Assembly (NCBI GenBank): GCA_026396835.1 | Contig: JAPLWA010000001.1 | Location: 1 to 64,000, forward strand | Source of the DNA: Candidatus Falkowbacteria bacterium | GTDB lineage: Bacteria > Patescibacteriota > Patescibacteriia > Patescibacteriales > Patescibacteriaceae | Direction: 5' to 3' | DNA: 64,000 nucleotides | Part shown: piece after piece, positions 7,214 to 17,733 of the stretch | How the letters are laid out: each line of letters begins with the position of its first letter | How positions within the stretch are numbered: the first letter of the stretch is position 1 | Position numbers and translations under genes: made by a program | Notes under the pieces: model-generated | Databases searched by the model: none | What the model was told of the DNA's origin: nothing | Seen by the model: the letters and a program-made list of their open reading frames with translations, nothing else

Positions 7214-10200
7214 CTAGTTACCAATAGAGCCAGCGGGAGTAACTAAAACTGATTTTTCATCAGATGGAGCACTAAAATTTCCATATTGATCAACCGCCTT
7301 CACGGAAACATAATATGTTGTCCCGTTATTCAAACCATTAAAGGTTGCTTTAGTTGTAATCGTCTGAGTGCTCGTTGAATAATCTTTTGAGATTAGACCC
7401 AGATAAGCAATATATCTTGTAGCCTCAGGAACAGCATCCCAGCTCAAGGAAATCTTTTTGTCCCCTCCAGTGGCGTTTAGTTTAGGGGCGGCTGGTGGAG
7501 TTGTGTCTGCTGGCTTTAATACTTTTTCATTAGAGAAAATACTTTCCTGGTTCTTGTCAGATAAAGCGGTGACTGCAAAGTAATAATTTAAACCATTAAC
7601 TAGGCCGTCAATTGTTCTAGTAATCTTAGTATTGCCTGCCGGTACATTAACAGTATACACATACTGACCAGAGCTTAAACCATAGTAAACCTTATAACCA
7701 TTGGCCGAGTTAGGCGTTGGATCCCAGCTTAGAGTAACCTTCTGTCCTAAAGGATCAGCTGAGCCATTAATCTCAGGAATACCTGGCTCAGTTTCCCTGA
7801 AGAAGAAAAATTCTTTTAGCACTTCCGGTAAACAGCTACCAGATAAATTATTACAGTTAACATCGGAGCTACAAGTTCTTCCCGCGTTGCCACCAAACAT
7901 ACATATTTTTCTAGCGGCATCCCTAGTAATTGGTGGGTTGGTTAGAGCTGGTAAATCATCAATTGTTCCTACGCCAGACTTATCACGACAATAGTAAAAT
8001 TCTATGCCACTAGCGGCATCTTTCCATGGCCAAGAATACCCTGGTGGGAAAGGTGGATCAGAATAAAAGACTGGCCATGGATTCTCACATAAGAAAACTC
8101 TCAGCAAAGCAGTCCCCTCGCGAGATTGACCCTTTGTTGAAGGCTTATTAGCAGTATCAATCGTAATAGTGGCTTTAGCTCGAGCCAGTGTTTGTGCGTC
8201 TTGCTTAGATCCAGCTTTAGCAGTAGCTTTATATTCTTCGCCTATTCCACCCTGTTGAACTGTCGCTACATCTTTGTTGTCAGATACCCAGTTCCAATCC
8301 CAGGCATAAAAAGTTGCAATCGGTTGAATTGGAGAATTGTTTTTATCTAAAGCCTCGGCTTCTAAAATGGCTTCCTGCCCAGAGCGCTGGAATAATTGAA
8401 ACGCTGGATTAACACCAACTTTTTCAAGTTTACAAACATCTTCTCCTGTGGAGAAAGTCCAAATTTCAGCATTATCAAAAATAGTTGTGTTGAATTGATT
8501 TACGGCTGGTCTTTTAACTGCACCAGTCATACCAATCTTGTAAGCACTGCCAATATTTGCGTTATAAAAATCTTTATTTTGTTCATTAGAAGCTAAATCT
8601 GGATCACCTTTAAGAACAAGATAATAATTAATATTTTGATCAAGCGCCTTAGTGAGACGGAAAGAAACTTTTGATTTATTTGAAATAGTGTCAGAAGCAA
8701 CAACAGAACCGGTAACATAGCAAAGATGACCAAAGTCAGCAAAGGCTGATTTAGTGAGTAGAGAAGGAAATACTTTAACGAGTAAGCCTTTAAACGAATG
8801 AACAATTGAAGCTAGTCCAGTCGTGGATTGTTGAGCTCGAGCAACCGTGCTATAGCCATAATCTGAACATAGTTTGTTGTAATCACCAATCAAGAAAACA
8901 TTATCGCTAAAACTAGTCATATCCATTTTTTGATCAAAAACCGCCTCAATAACAGTGTTTCGGCAAACATTAGTCGAATTAACCTCTGGTGTGCGGCTTT
9001 CAACTGTCGGTCTAGTTCTACAACAACGATCAACTGTACTACAGCCAGTTGTGGCAACGTCGCCGCATTGGTCATCTCTAGAACAACCACAGCACAAACC
9101 TCTTTCCCTGGCTGGGCTAGTGCACGGTTCCTTATCAGGCAAGCAGCTTAAATTATCATTAATTGCTTTACAAGAATCTTTATCTCCTGGATTAACAGTT
9201 GGTTTACAACAACAGCGACACGTATCTTGCGAACCGCTAGCATCTATACCATTGCCAGCATTATAGGCCGTCGGCAGCATGCATTGATAACCGCTGGTAC
9301 ATGTTCCATGACAATTACCCAGCGGGTCTTTACATGGCTCACCAGGACCTGGATCATTTGTTTTGCATTCACAAGTTTTAATATCACATCGCAATACACC
9401 AGGGCAGTAATCATCAGTACACTGTTCATTATTTCCACCTCTGCCACACTTAATCGGTTCCGTAGCACAGGACTGGTTGCAAGTATTTAAAACATTATAA
9501 ACACCAACTTTCTCAGCAACCCCCTTACAAGTATTTGGGTAAGTATTGGCACAGTTATAGTATGCGCAGAAGAATAGGCCACCACCAACTGGACCACCAA
9601 CCTCCTGAAAACGCGTACCATTTTTGACTACGCTAGTACACTTATTATTATTTTTTCCATCAACACAGCATTGTTCATGTTTAGAGCACTCTGTTGGATC
9701 TGTAATAGATGAACAGTCGTTACAAACGCCGCGTGGACTTGCGGCAGCGTCACAATATTTACCAGTCGCACAAACGTTACAAATTCCATCATCTGGCACA
9801 CCATTGACCACGCATCCCGTACAGACACCGAGATTCTTGTCTTGAGAACCACAGCTTCCCTCGCAAGTTAAGCCCGTCAAATCGCTACAACAATCCTCAT
9901 TAGAATTAGTCTTACGACAGCAGCAATCACATTTACCTGTATCTTTTTTCTCACACTTTTTATTTGTGCTATTACAGGTAGAGCCACTAGAACAAATTGT
10001 TTCGTTAATAGCGCAGGTTCCCAGCTTACCTGACAGCTGACAAGAAAAAGGGCTAGCACACTTAGTACACTTACCATTAATATCTGTATTATCAACACAA
10101 ATATTACTTGTTGAACGAACCCATCCTGTAGGACATGATTGAGTATGATTAATATACCAATGGTTAGAACCACTATAGGGACCACACTGTCCAGTTACTG

Positions 10201-13200
10201 GCTGGTTATTTACCTTAATTGTTCTTCCTAAAGAATCAACTAACTCGGTCTTTTTACAGGAATCAGTATTATTTTGTACACAGCGATTAAGCGCAGCATC
10301 ATAATGGCAAATATTACCACCCGTTTTATTCTTACAGCCAGCCTTAGCCAAGCAGGCATCGTCGCTGCAGTCTCCAGTTTCAATTGGATTACCAGTCCCG
10401 GGATAAGGTGAGCAAAGACCTGGTGAATTAGGACAATAATAGCCCTCTAAACATTGATTATAGGAATAGCCTGAACAAGAAACTGGATCTGGACAGTGGC
10501 TCGGATTTCCTTGGCAGCCCATATTACAGCAGTTACCATCGCCGCATTCATTCATACCCGACAAACATTTTAGACATTTATTTGGCACCTTAGGATCGCA
10601 AGCCCCAGAACAACAAACCGTACCGCACCTTTGCTGATCAGCAGCACAGGCTGATTGATTACCAGTTGAGAAACTCCACTCATAAACGCTAGTAGCAACC
10701 GAGCCATAACATTCATTTGGCTTAACTTTACATTTACCAGCTTCTGGTAATCCAGCTGCACAGCAAGTTGTACCAATCTCGCTACCGCAGTCAGCATCTT
10801 TTGTACAGCTACCAACAATAAAATTTAGGGCATTACTTATTTTTGAATTTAACAATACAACTGGACCAGTTTGAGCATCCTTAGGAACAGTTGTGATAAC
10901 CTTCCACGGCTTGATACCCGAGGCGGTTTCATCAATATTCCAAAAAGTAACAGCTCCACCCTGTTGACTTACATTATTGTAAAAACGAATCGCACTATTG
11001 ACATCTTTGTTCCCAAAATATTCTCCCCAGAGCATTACCGGACTATTAGTCTGACCTAAAGATGGCTGTAAACGACAAACACCAGGATTTGGTGTTCCAG
11101 CAACAGTAGAAAAATTTTGATCATTTGAATCAGCATCAGCAAAACCGCTGCGCTGTAGAGTTATCTTATAATCTGAATTTACGGCGACGCCCTTAGGCAC
11201 CTTAATTACAACCTGATTATCGCTCCAAATACTTTGGGCACAAATATCAGGGAAAGCGTAATCAGCTTCTACACCGCTTGATGATGTTCCGAAGAAAACT
11301 TTGCTAGTCGAACGGCTAGAACCAAATCCTGAACCACGAACTGTAACATACTGGCCAACAGGACCAGTAATTGGTTCAACGGAGACTATAACAGGACCTT
11401 CATATGGCTCATTGTCTTTAGTAAATGGCAAAAAATTACTTTCAATAGAATCTTTAAGAACAAAGGTGGTGGTAGCGCCGGAATTAATATTTGGAACAGT
11501 TGCTGTGCCTTGCTTAGGTGCAGTAAAATTTGAAACTAAAGCTTTAACATTATTAGATAGATTACCGTAATATGCTTCTGAAGCAGTTAATTTAATACCA
11601 GCATACTGAACGGAATCATTTATTTTTCCTTTAGCAGGTGTAAGCGCACATACGCCAGGTCGATCGATCGTATTAGTTTTAAAATCATTAATTAATGCGC
11701 CATAAGCATCATCAGTTGTATCTTTGGCTCCCGTCGATGTTTCAATAGAGATTACTCCATTATTACTACCAGCCGGAACAATAGCAATAATTTGATTATC
11801 TCTCCAAGCTGAGGTGTTGCAAGCTGGATTCCCCTCACCTACATCATCTGCTAGTTTAACTTGAACACCAGCAATAAAAACTTTACCGCGTGTAGTACCA
11901 AAGCCAGAACCAGCAATAGTTATAAAGTTTCCTGCGTTACCATTTGGTGTACCTAAATCACAAGCAGCATTCGTGCCGCAGTCTTTAGCTTCAGTTGACT
12001 GACGACAAGGAGTGTCTGGCTTGTTTGAACAAAAGCCACCGGCTGGGCTCACCCAATCAATTACTGGACGTGATTTACAAACACAACAGCTAGTTGTGCC
12101 GATTGGATAACCAGCATTAGTACAATCTTCCGCTGTGGTGCCAGAAGCATTACAGAAACCAGATTGGCATAAAGTATCAGAACATTGTTTTGGTTGACCA
12201 ATATCAGCAGCACAGGCTTGTCCAGTACAAGACAAACAATCTTTGCCACCACAGTCTTTACCAGTTTCATCTTCATCTTGAGTTCCATTACAACAGTGAG
12301 CGGCTGATAATTTAATTGTTTTTTCAGCAGTTGCACTATTAGTATCAAGATCAAAAGCTGTAGCCTTCAACTTAACTGATTGGCCAACCGTAAAACCATT
12401 TGAGTTCCAAGGCGTTTCAGCATTGTAAGGACTGCCAACAAACGGATTGGAATTATTTATACTTGAGCCAATTAAATTATCGGCTACATAAAAATCAATT
12501 TTAGAAACACCATAATTATCAGTACTACTTGCCTTGAGCGTATTGTCAGAAGCAGCACAAACTTGTTGACTGGTAATGTTTACCTTCGGCGCATCAGTAT
12601 CAACTATTTCACCGGTTGTAAAATCTAACAAACAGCGAGAGGTGCCGCCGCAAACCAACTCTTTACCGTCAACACTAATTATACCAGAGCTGCCACTTTT
12701 TACTTCGGCAGAAATAGTAGCATTTTTTGGAAAACATTTTAGAGTTTCATTTGGTGTATCACAAGCAGCAGTTGGAACAAATTCAACATAATTTCCACTA
12801 GCTGACCTTACGCCATCAATTCCGGTGCCGCCGCTAACTATTGTAAAATTAGAATTAGTTACCGAAGGCTGACGGACGCCACTATTAAAGCGAAAACGAA
12901 TTACTGCGTTACGAGGAACGCTAACTGCTTGATGAGCTGGCGTTGTTCCTGTGACAAGAAAAGCATTGTTTCCACCACCAATGTTGTTACATGGCGTAGC
13001 CTGACAAGAATTATTACAACAATACTGACCAGAAGAACAAGCCGGGCTACACGAACCACTACCAGATCCCCCGCCTGTTGCACCTGATAAACGACTTATT
13101 ATGTATGAAGCAATTCCGAAAGAAGCTAACACTATTACCAAGCCAATTACGGCGCCAATCATGATTTTTTTAGCATTCTCTATTTTTTCTTCTTCACCCT

Positions 13201-13459
13201 TAGCCGTCATCCAAATAAAACCAGCATACATTATTAAGCCCAACGCTAATACGCCTAAAAAGCCTAAAATGATTCTTATTATATTTGCAATCGCTACTCT
13301 TGGATCCTGATTAGACAAGCCAGTCCCGTTAACATAGTTTATCCCAGTATCTAAGCCTTGAGCGTGAACTAGATTTGAACCAATAAAAAACCATAAAGCT
13401 CCTGCTGTAAGAATTAAAGCAAGAGATGCGAATACAAATTTTTTATTTAATCTATTCAT
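7214..13459 (-). CDS. Giant cysteine-rich surface protein with T4SS-pilin-like N-terminal module
   Basis: About 2081 residues. A signal-like hydrophobic segment is followed at ~55-130 by two membrane helices (IIRIILGFLGVLALGLIMYAG and a second) that match the T4SS-pilin-like module common in Patescibacteria. Then come an Ig-like Big_5 domain (~170-290), several IPT/TIG-like domains (~510-880, with GSGFGTTRGKV and GSGFGSSRSTSKV), a long cysteine-rich region (~890-1500) with many CC and CxxC pairs, another Big_5 domain, and two fibronectin type III domains at the C-terminus. The reading frame could begin at a TTG 15 bases upstream, inside the previous gene; the ATG at 13459 is preferred. Likely an adhesin or cell-contact protein; the partner is unknown. 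Confidence 0.85.
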   Translation of the reverse strand: MNRLNKKFVFASLALILTAGALWFFIGSNLVHAQGLDTGINYVNGTGLSNQDPRVAIANIIRIILGFLGVLALGLIMYAGFIWMTAKGEEEKIENAKKIMIGAVIGLVIVLASFGIASYIISRLSGATGGGSGSGSCSPACSSGQYCCNNSCQATPCNNIGGGNNAFLVTGTTPAHQAVSVPRNAVIRFRFNSGVRQPSVTNSNFTIVSGGTGIDGVRSASGNYVEFVPTAACDTPNETLKCFPKNATISAEVKSGSSGIISVDGKELVCGGTSRCLLDFTTGEIVDTDAPKVNITSQQVCAASDNTLKASSTDNYGVSKIDFYVADNLIGSSINNSNPFVGSPYNAETPWNSNGFTVGQSVKLKATAFDLDTNSATAEKTIKLSAAHCCNGTQDEDETGKDCGGKDCLSCTGQACAADIGQPKQCSDTLCQSGFCNASGTTAEDCTNAGYPIGTTSCCVCKSRPVIDWVSPAGGFCSNKPDTPCRQSTEAKDCGTNAACDLGTPNGNAGNFITIAGSGFGTTRGKVFIAGVQVKLADDVGEGNPACNTSAWRDNQIIAIVPAGSNNGVISIETSTGAKDTTDDAYGALINDFKTNTIDRPGVCALTPAKGKINDSVQYAGIKLTASEAYYGNLSNNVKALVSNFTAPKQGTATVPNINSGATTTFVLKDSIESNFLPFTKDNEPYEGPVIVSVEPITGPVGQYVTVRGSGFGSSRSTSKVFFGTSSSGVEADYAFPDICAQSIWSDNQVVIKVPKGVAVNSDYKITLQRSGFADADSNDQNFSTVAGTPNPGVCRLQPSLGQTNSPVMLWGEYFGNKDVNSAIRFYNNVSQQGGAVTFWNIDETASGIKPWKVITTVPKDAQTGPVVLLNSKISNALNFIVGSCTKDADCGSEIGTTCCAAGLPEAGKCKVKPNECYGSVATSVYEWSFSTGNQSACAADQQRCGTVCCSGACDPKVPNKCLKCLSGMNECGDGNCCNMGCQGNPSHCPDPVSCSGYSYNQCLEGYYCPNSPGLCSPYPGTGNPIETGDCSDDACLAKAGCKNKTGGNICHYDAALNRCVQNNTDSCKKTELVDSLGRTIKVNNQPVTGQCGPYSGSNHWYINHTQSCPTGWVRSTSNICVDNTDINGKCTKCASPFSCQLSGKLGTCAINETICSSGSTCNSTNKKCEKKDTGKCDCCCRKTNSNEDCCSDLTGLTCEGSCGSQDKNLGVCTGCVVNGVPDDGICNVCATGKYCDAAASPRGVCNDCSSITDPTECSKHEQCCVDGKNNNKCTSVVKNGTRFQEVGGPVGGGLFFCAYYNCANTYPNTCKGVAEKVGVYNVLNTCNQSCATEPIKCGRGGNNEQCTDDYCPGVLRCDIKTCECKTNDPGPGEPCKDPLGNCHGTCTSGYQCMLPTAYNAGNGIDASGSQDTCRCCCKPTVNPGDKDSCKAINDNLSCLPDKEPCTSPARERGLCCGCSRDDQCGDVATTGCSTVDRCCRTRPTVESRTPEVNSTNVCRNTVIEAVFDQKMDMTSFSDNVFLIGDYNKLCSDYGYSTVARAQQSTTGLASIVHSFKGLLVKVFPSLLTKSAFADFGHLCYVTGSVVASDTISNKSKVSFRLTKALDQNINYYLVLKGDPDLASNEQNKDFYNANIGSAYKIGMTGAVKRPAVNQFNTTIFDNAEIWTFSTGEDVCKLEKVGVNPAFQLFQRSGQEAILEAEALDKNNSPIQPIATFYAWDWNWVSDNKDVATVQQGGIGEEYKATAKAGSKQDAQTLARAKATITIDTANKPSTKGQSREGTALLRVFLCENPWPVFYSDPPFPPGYSWPWKDAASGIEFYYCRDKSGVGTIDDLPALTNPPITRDAARKICMFGGNAGRTCSSDVNCNNLSGSCLPEVLKEFFFFRETEPGIPEINGSADPLGQKVTLSWDPTPNSANGYKVYYGLSSGQYVYTVNVPAGNTKITRTIDGLVNGLNYYFAVTALSDKNQESIFSNEKVLKPADTTPPAAPKLNATGGDKKISLSWDAVPEATRYIAYLGLISKDYSTSTQTITTKATFNGLNNGTTYYVSVKAVDQYGNFSAPSDEKSVLVTPAGSIGN

Positions 13460-13464
13460 ATAAA

Positions 13465-16149
13465 CTATGGGCAATTACCGTCAGGAGTAAGGTTTGTAGT
13501 TGGAACTAAGTTATAGGGAGCTACTTTCTCTCGGCAACAAGAAGGCTGCAGAGGATTTGCTGCGCAGTTTGGACCAGTAGATGGTTTGTAGCAATTCTGA
13601 TAAATATCCTTAACACCTGATCCAACTTGAGCTTGATATTCTGTTGAGTCACTAAATGACCCATGATTTAAGAAGGCACTGGTTCTATCAGGTTGGCCAT
13701 CCAAAGGAACAATGTCGCGATCTTCTTTACCAATCCAATAACCGATTGGATTATTAGCTAAGCTCCATAAATTAATTAATTTATGAACGACATCTTCAGT
13801 ACCATTGTTAACTGTAATTGTTCCGGTGCTTAAACTAGAGGACATCATTAACTTTGAAAAAATAATTTCAATCGCTTCAGTTAAATTAACCCCGGGGTGA
13901 TTATTACTAACACTTGTTGAGGTGATTGTTGGCGGAGACAAATCAAGCCGATCACTAACCCAAAAAGACAAAAGGTAATTATCACCGCGACCAGAATTAT
14001 CTTGCGGGGTTTTATTTTCATCATAGAAATCAGCCTGGCCCTGAGGATTATCATTACGATTTCCGTCTAAAGAATTATCTGCTAAATCAACAATACCATT
14101 TAGACTTGGAGCAGTCGGATAATTTTTACCGGTTGTTGAATCTTTACAAACATTATTATCACAGATACCAAAAGGCGCAAAAGTACAATCATTATTCGAA
14201 GTACAAGCTTTAAGACTGGCCGCCTTCATTTCAACTTTTAAATTGCTATTAGCTGGCAAACAATAAATATTTTCTCCACAGCCATTTACACCACACTTAA
14301 CGTCTGATGTAAATTCAACTGTTCTGTATTGATTTGAAATAGTAAAGCTTCCAGCTATCTGGTCACCTTCACATTTTCCAGCTGTGCACTTATATGAGCG
14401 ACAAACATCATTACCGACGCAGTCTGCTCCGCCAGCTAAGGCTGGCTTTTCTTTTGTTCCAATATTTACAACTCTTAAATTATCTTTTACCTCAGAGCTA
14501 GTGCCTGACACCATTAATGGATTAACAGCCTCATTAAAGTTGATTTGTATAACAGTATTTTTAGGTTGATCTTGCTTGTCTTTAACTTTGTAAGTATTTG
14601 ATAGATCTCTTCCGCCATGCATCTGACCTAAAGCAATTGCAACCTGATTAGTTGTTGAGAGTCCGATGCTATTACCAGAGCTACCGGCAACCTTAGCTTT
14701 TATATTGATAAGCTTACCGCTAACTGAATCGATTTCAACTTCAGGGTGAATAAGGTCAATAGCGTCAGCGATGTTTTGCGCTGTAATATCATTATTAGCA
14801 CCAACTAAAATCTGACCGGCTCCTGGATTAGAGCTTACAAAAGAGTAAACCCTTGAACCAACCGTTAACTTATCAGAACTTTTTTCTGCTACTACATCAA
14901 TTCTCCAGCTATGACCAGCCTTAAAGCCAGCTTCCAAGGACAAACTAATACCACAAGGAGTAATATCAATTTTATTGTTTATAATATTTACGTCAGCTGG
15001 CAGTAAACCAGGCTGACTATAGCCCAAACGAGCACTTATTCCGTTGGTTAATATTGAAACAGTTACGCTGCCGTCTGAACAACGATTTGTTCCACTAACT
15101 GAGGCTTTTTTGGGGTCTAATGGCGGAACTAAGCGCTGTAAATCAAAACCTGATGCTCGATAGGCGCTTGGTGCGCCATTAATAGTAATTGATCCAGTGG
15201 CGGCAACTGCCTGTTGAACACCGCTGATAACATCAGCCTCATTGTCAGGCACTGGGAACATTCCACCATCGCCAAGATTCTTAATTTTTGGGGAAGTCAA
15301 ATCTAGTAAATTATTAACCTCAAAGGTCCAATAAAAATCCCCGAGTTTAAATGCATCACTGCCGTCAGCTCTCTTTACGTCACGAGTAAGTTTAACGGTA
15401 TAATTTGTTGCCTCGGTTGGCGAGCCCAAATAATTAGGAGCTGCAGGCTTAAAAATAAATACTTTATTGTCAACCGAAGTCACGGTAACGTTGTTTAAGT
15501 TAGTTGTTGCATTGTCGCCTACCGTAGTTTTAAAGATCTTGATACTCAAGGGTTTTATTTTAGCGCCAGGCGAACATTTAGCTGGCGATTCATTTGTTAC
15601 AAGGTCGCAAATACTTGAAGCTAAAATTGGTTCGCGGAAGCTAACAACAATACTAGTGTTGCGAGGAACATCTTTTTGAAACGGTTCTGGGTAAACACTC
15701 TTAACAATTCCGTTACCAAGCGATCCGATGCCTCCCCCATTTTCATTTCCGTTACCGTTTCCATTTCCTCCGCCACTACCTGTTGCACCCATCAAACGAC
15801 TTAAGATAAAAGATACAATTCCAAAAGAAGCTAAAATAATTATTAAACCAATTACGCCATTACGCAAAACAAGCTTTGCTTGAGCAATTTTTTCTTCATT
15901 ACCAGCCGAAGTCATCCATAAGAAGCCGGCATACATAGTTAAACCAATTGCCAAGATACCTAAGAAGCCAAGAATGATGCGAATTATTTTAGCAATCGTA
16001 ATTCTAATATCTTGGCCAGACAAGCCAGTCTGAGCTGCAAAATCTAACCCGGTATTAAGATTAGCGGCATTAACAGAATGAAGAAAAAATAAACCAGCCG
16101 CTACAAGAGCGACGGAAAAGACTAAAATGCGTAAATAGCGTTGTTTCAT
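13465..16149 (-). CDS. Large surface protein with T4SS-pilin-like N-terminal module and Ig-like domains
   Basis: 894 residues. The N-terminus is a clear paralogue of the next gene: a hydrophobic signal (residues 8-28), then the same two-helix module (IIRIILGFLGILAIGLTMYAG) and the junction SRLMGATG. A Gly/Asn-rich linker (~133-155) leads to at least three Big_5-like Ig domains, recognised by repeats such as DVPRNTSIVVSFREPI and NTVIQINFNEAVNPL. A few cysteine pairs lie at ~600-690. The stop codon is 5 bases before the start of the 2081-residue gene, so the two are co-transcribed. It is the first gene after the divergent promoter region shared with relA. Confidence 0.85.
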   Translation of the reverse strand: MKQRYLRILVFSVALVAAGLFFLHSVNAANLNTGLDFAAQTGLSGQDIRITIAKIIRIILGFLGILAIGLTMYAGFLWMTSAGNEEKIAQAKLVLRNGVIGLIIILASFGIVSFILSRLMGATGSGGGNGNGNGNENGGGIGSLGNGIVKSVYPEPFQKDVPRNTSIVVSFREPILASSICDLVTNESPAKCSPGAKIKPLSIKIFKTTVGDNATTNLNNVTVTSVDNKVFIFKPAAPNYLGSPTEATNYTVKLTRDVKRADGSDAFKLGDFYWTFEVNNLLDLTSPKIKNLGDGGMFPVPDNEADVISGVQQAVAATGSITINGAPSAYRASGFDLQRLVPPLDPKKASVSGTNRCSDGSVTVSILTNGISARLGYSQPGLLPADVNIINNKIDITPCGISLSLEAGFKAGHSWRIDVVAEKSSDKLTVGSRVYSFVSSNPGAGQILVGANNDITAQNIADAIDLIHPEVEIDSVSGKLINIKAKVAGSSGNSIGLSTTNQVAIALGQMHGGRDLSNTYKVKDKQDQPKNTVIQINFNEAVNPLMVSGTSSEVKDNLRVVNIGTKEKPALAGGADCVGNDVCRSYKCTAGKCEGDQIAGSFTISNQYRTVEFTSDVKCGVNGCGENIYCLPANSNLKVEMKAASLKACTSNNDCTFAPFGICDNNVCKDSTTGKNYPTAPSLNGIVDLADNSLDGNRNDNPQGQADFYDENKTPQDNSGRGDNYLLSFWVSDRLDLSPPTITSTSVSNNHPGVNLTEAIEIIFSKLMMSSSLSTGTITVNNGTEDVVHKLINLWSLANNPIGYWIGKEDRDIVPLDGQPDRTSAFLNHGSFSDSTEYQAQVGSGVKDIYQNCYKPSTGPNCAANPLQPSCCREKVAPYNLVPTTNLTPDGNCP

Positions 16150-16157
16150 GTATTTTT

Positions 16158-16186
16158 TTGACTAGCTGAGCTAGTACTTTTATAAT
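16158..16186 (+). promoter_or_regulatory. relA/spoT promoter with a palindrome in the spacer
   Basis: The -35 box TTGACT (16158-16163), a 17-base spacer and a consensus -10 TATAAT (16181-16186) give a near-perfect promoter, with a 5' UTR of about 30 bases. A 15-base palindrome ACTAGCT-G-AGCTAGT (16161-16175) covers the end of the -35 box and half of the spacer, where a repressor would block polymerase. The region also lies upstream of the divergent surface-protein gene. Confidence 0.75.
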
Positions 16187-16222
16187 CATAATACCACATT
16201 ATTTCCCCACGATGCAACGATT

Positions 16223-17686
16223 ATGACAATAGAGCAAATCATAGAACAAGTTTCTAAGAACCAGCCCGAAGCGGATACTAAACTAATCCGCCAAGCTTAT
16301 GATTTTTCGCTGGCGGCTCATGGCGACCAAAAGCGTAAAAGCGGTGAACTCTATATCCAGCACCCACTAAATACTGCCTTCATCTTATCTCAAATCAGAG
16401 CTGACATACCTACTATTATGGCTGGGCTTTTACACGATGTACCTGAAGACACAAGTACTACTTTAGAAGATATTAAAAAAACCTTTGGCGAGGAGGTAGC
16501 TAAATTAGTTGAAGGCATAACCAAGTTAAGCAAAATTAGATATCGCGGCATCAAACGCTATCGAGAAAGTTTACGCAAAATGTTTTTAGCCATGGCTGAG
16601 GACTTACGTGTCATTTTAATTAAATTCGCCGACCGACTACATAATTTAAGAACGCTTGATGCCTTGCCTAAAGAAAAACAAAAGCGCATTGCTCAAGAAA
16701 CTTTAGAAATTTATGCGCCAATTGCCGGACTACTTGGTATTTGGAGTTTACGTTGGCAGATGGAAGATATTTGTTTTAAATATTTACAACCTGATGACTA
16801 TAAAAAATTAGAATATAAATATGAGATTGAACGTAAAGCAGAATTGAACCAATACATCGAACAAATTAAACAAACCGTTGATAAAAAATTAAGTTCTGAA
16901 AAAATAAATCATCAAATTGATGGGCGCTTCAAGCATCTATATAGCATCTGGCAAAAGATGCAAGAAAAAAATCGTCAGTTTGATGAAATCTATGACGTTT
17001 TTGCTTTACGTATTGTAGTTGACACTGTCGCTGATTGTTACAAGGTTCTAGGCATTATTCATTCAATCTGGAAGCCGAATTATAATCGTTTTAAAGATTA
17101 CATTGCCGTACCTAAACCAAATGGCTATCGCAGTATTCACACCACTGTTTTTGGACCTGAAGGCAGACCGACCGAGTTTCAAATTAAAACCAAAGAAATG
17201 TATGAAGAATCGCTTTATGGAATTTCTGCTCACTGGTATTACAAACAAAAGAATTCTGAAAATAAAGAAAAAACGCCACACTGGGTACAGGAAATTATGG
17301 AAATACAACGTGAGGCTAAAAACAGCCAAGAATTTTTAAAAGAAGTAAAACTAGATATTTTTAAAGATAGAATTTTCGTCTTTACACCGAAGGGCGATGT
17401 TTATGACTTACCTTCTGACGCGACGCCGGTCGACTTTGCCTATTCAGTTCACACTGATATTGGCAATAAATGCGTTTCGGCTAGAATCAATACACGCATG
17501 GCGGCACTGGATGCAACACTTAAAAACGGCGATATGGTAGAAATTGTAACCGACTCTAACCGCGCTGGCCCAAACTACGATTGGTTAAAATTCGTTAAAA
17601 CCAGGCGTGCTCAAAATAAAATAAAAGAATTCGCCAAACGGTCAAGACTGGCGACTATCAAGCGATTTATTCCTGGATTTAAATAA
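16223..17686 (+). CDS. relA/spoT: RelA/SpoT family (p)ppGpp synthetase/hydrolase, short form
   Basis: The enzyme makes and degrades the alarmone (p)ppGpp from GTP/GDP and ATP. The HD hydrolase domain is intact (YIQHPL, HDVPEDT near 71-77), followed by the synthetase domain (DVFALRIVV, KDYIAVPKPNGYRSIHTT) and a TGS domain (DRIFVFTPKGDVYDLP) at ~385-450. At 487 residues it lacks the helical, zinc-finger/RRM and ACT regions of the usual ~720-residue Rel/SpoT, so ribosome-based control would be different. No Shine-Dalgarno precedes the ATG. A bidirectional terminator follows directly. Confidence 0.95.
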   Translation: MTIEQIIEQVSKNQPEADTKLIRQAYDFSLAAHGDQKRKSGELYIQHPLNTAFILSQIRADIPTIMAGLLHDVPEDTSTTLEDIKKTFGEEVAKLVEGITKLSKIRYRGIKRYRESLRKMFLAMAEDLRVILIKFADRLHNLRTLDALPKEKQKRIAQETLEIYAPIAGLLGIWSLRWQMEDICFKYLQPDDYKKLEYKYEIERKAELNQYIEQIKQTVDKKLSSEKINHQIDGRFKHLYSIWQKMQEKNRQFDEIYDVFALRIVVDTVADCYKVLGIIHSIWKPNYNRFKDYIAVPKPNGYRSIHTTVFGPEGRPTEFQIKTKEMYEESLYGISAHWYYKQKNSENKEKTPHWVQEIMEIQREAKNSQEFLKEVKLDIFKDRIFVFTPKGDVYDLPSDATPVDFAYSVHTDIGNKCVSARINTRMAALDATLKNGDMVEIVTDSNRAGPNYDWLKFVKTRRAQNKIKEFAKRSRLATIKRFIPGFK

Positions 17687-17689
17687 AAC

Positions 17690-17722
17690 AAAAACCCTGA
17701 ACCGCAAAGGTTCAGGGTTTTA
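17690..17722. terminator. Bidirectional terminator between relA/spoT and rpsU
   Basis: AAACCCTGAACC (17692-17703) and GGTTCAGGGTTT (17709-17720) form a perfect 12-bp stem with A and T runs on its two sides. It serves the convergent relA and rpsU transcripts. Confidence 0.85.
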
Positions 17723-17733
17723 TAATCAATAAA

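Noticed and set aside
9244..10818. Cysteine- and valine-rich frames overlapping the giant protein gene
   Set aside because: They are alternative frames of the cysteine-codon-rich region of the 2081-residue protein, without their own start signals.
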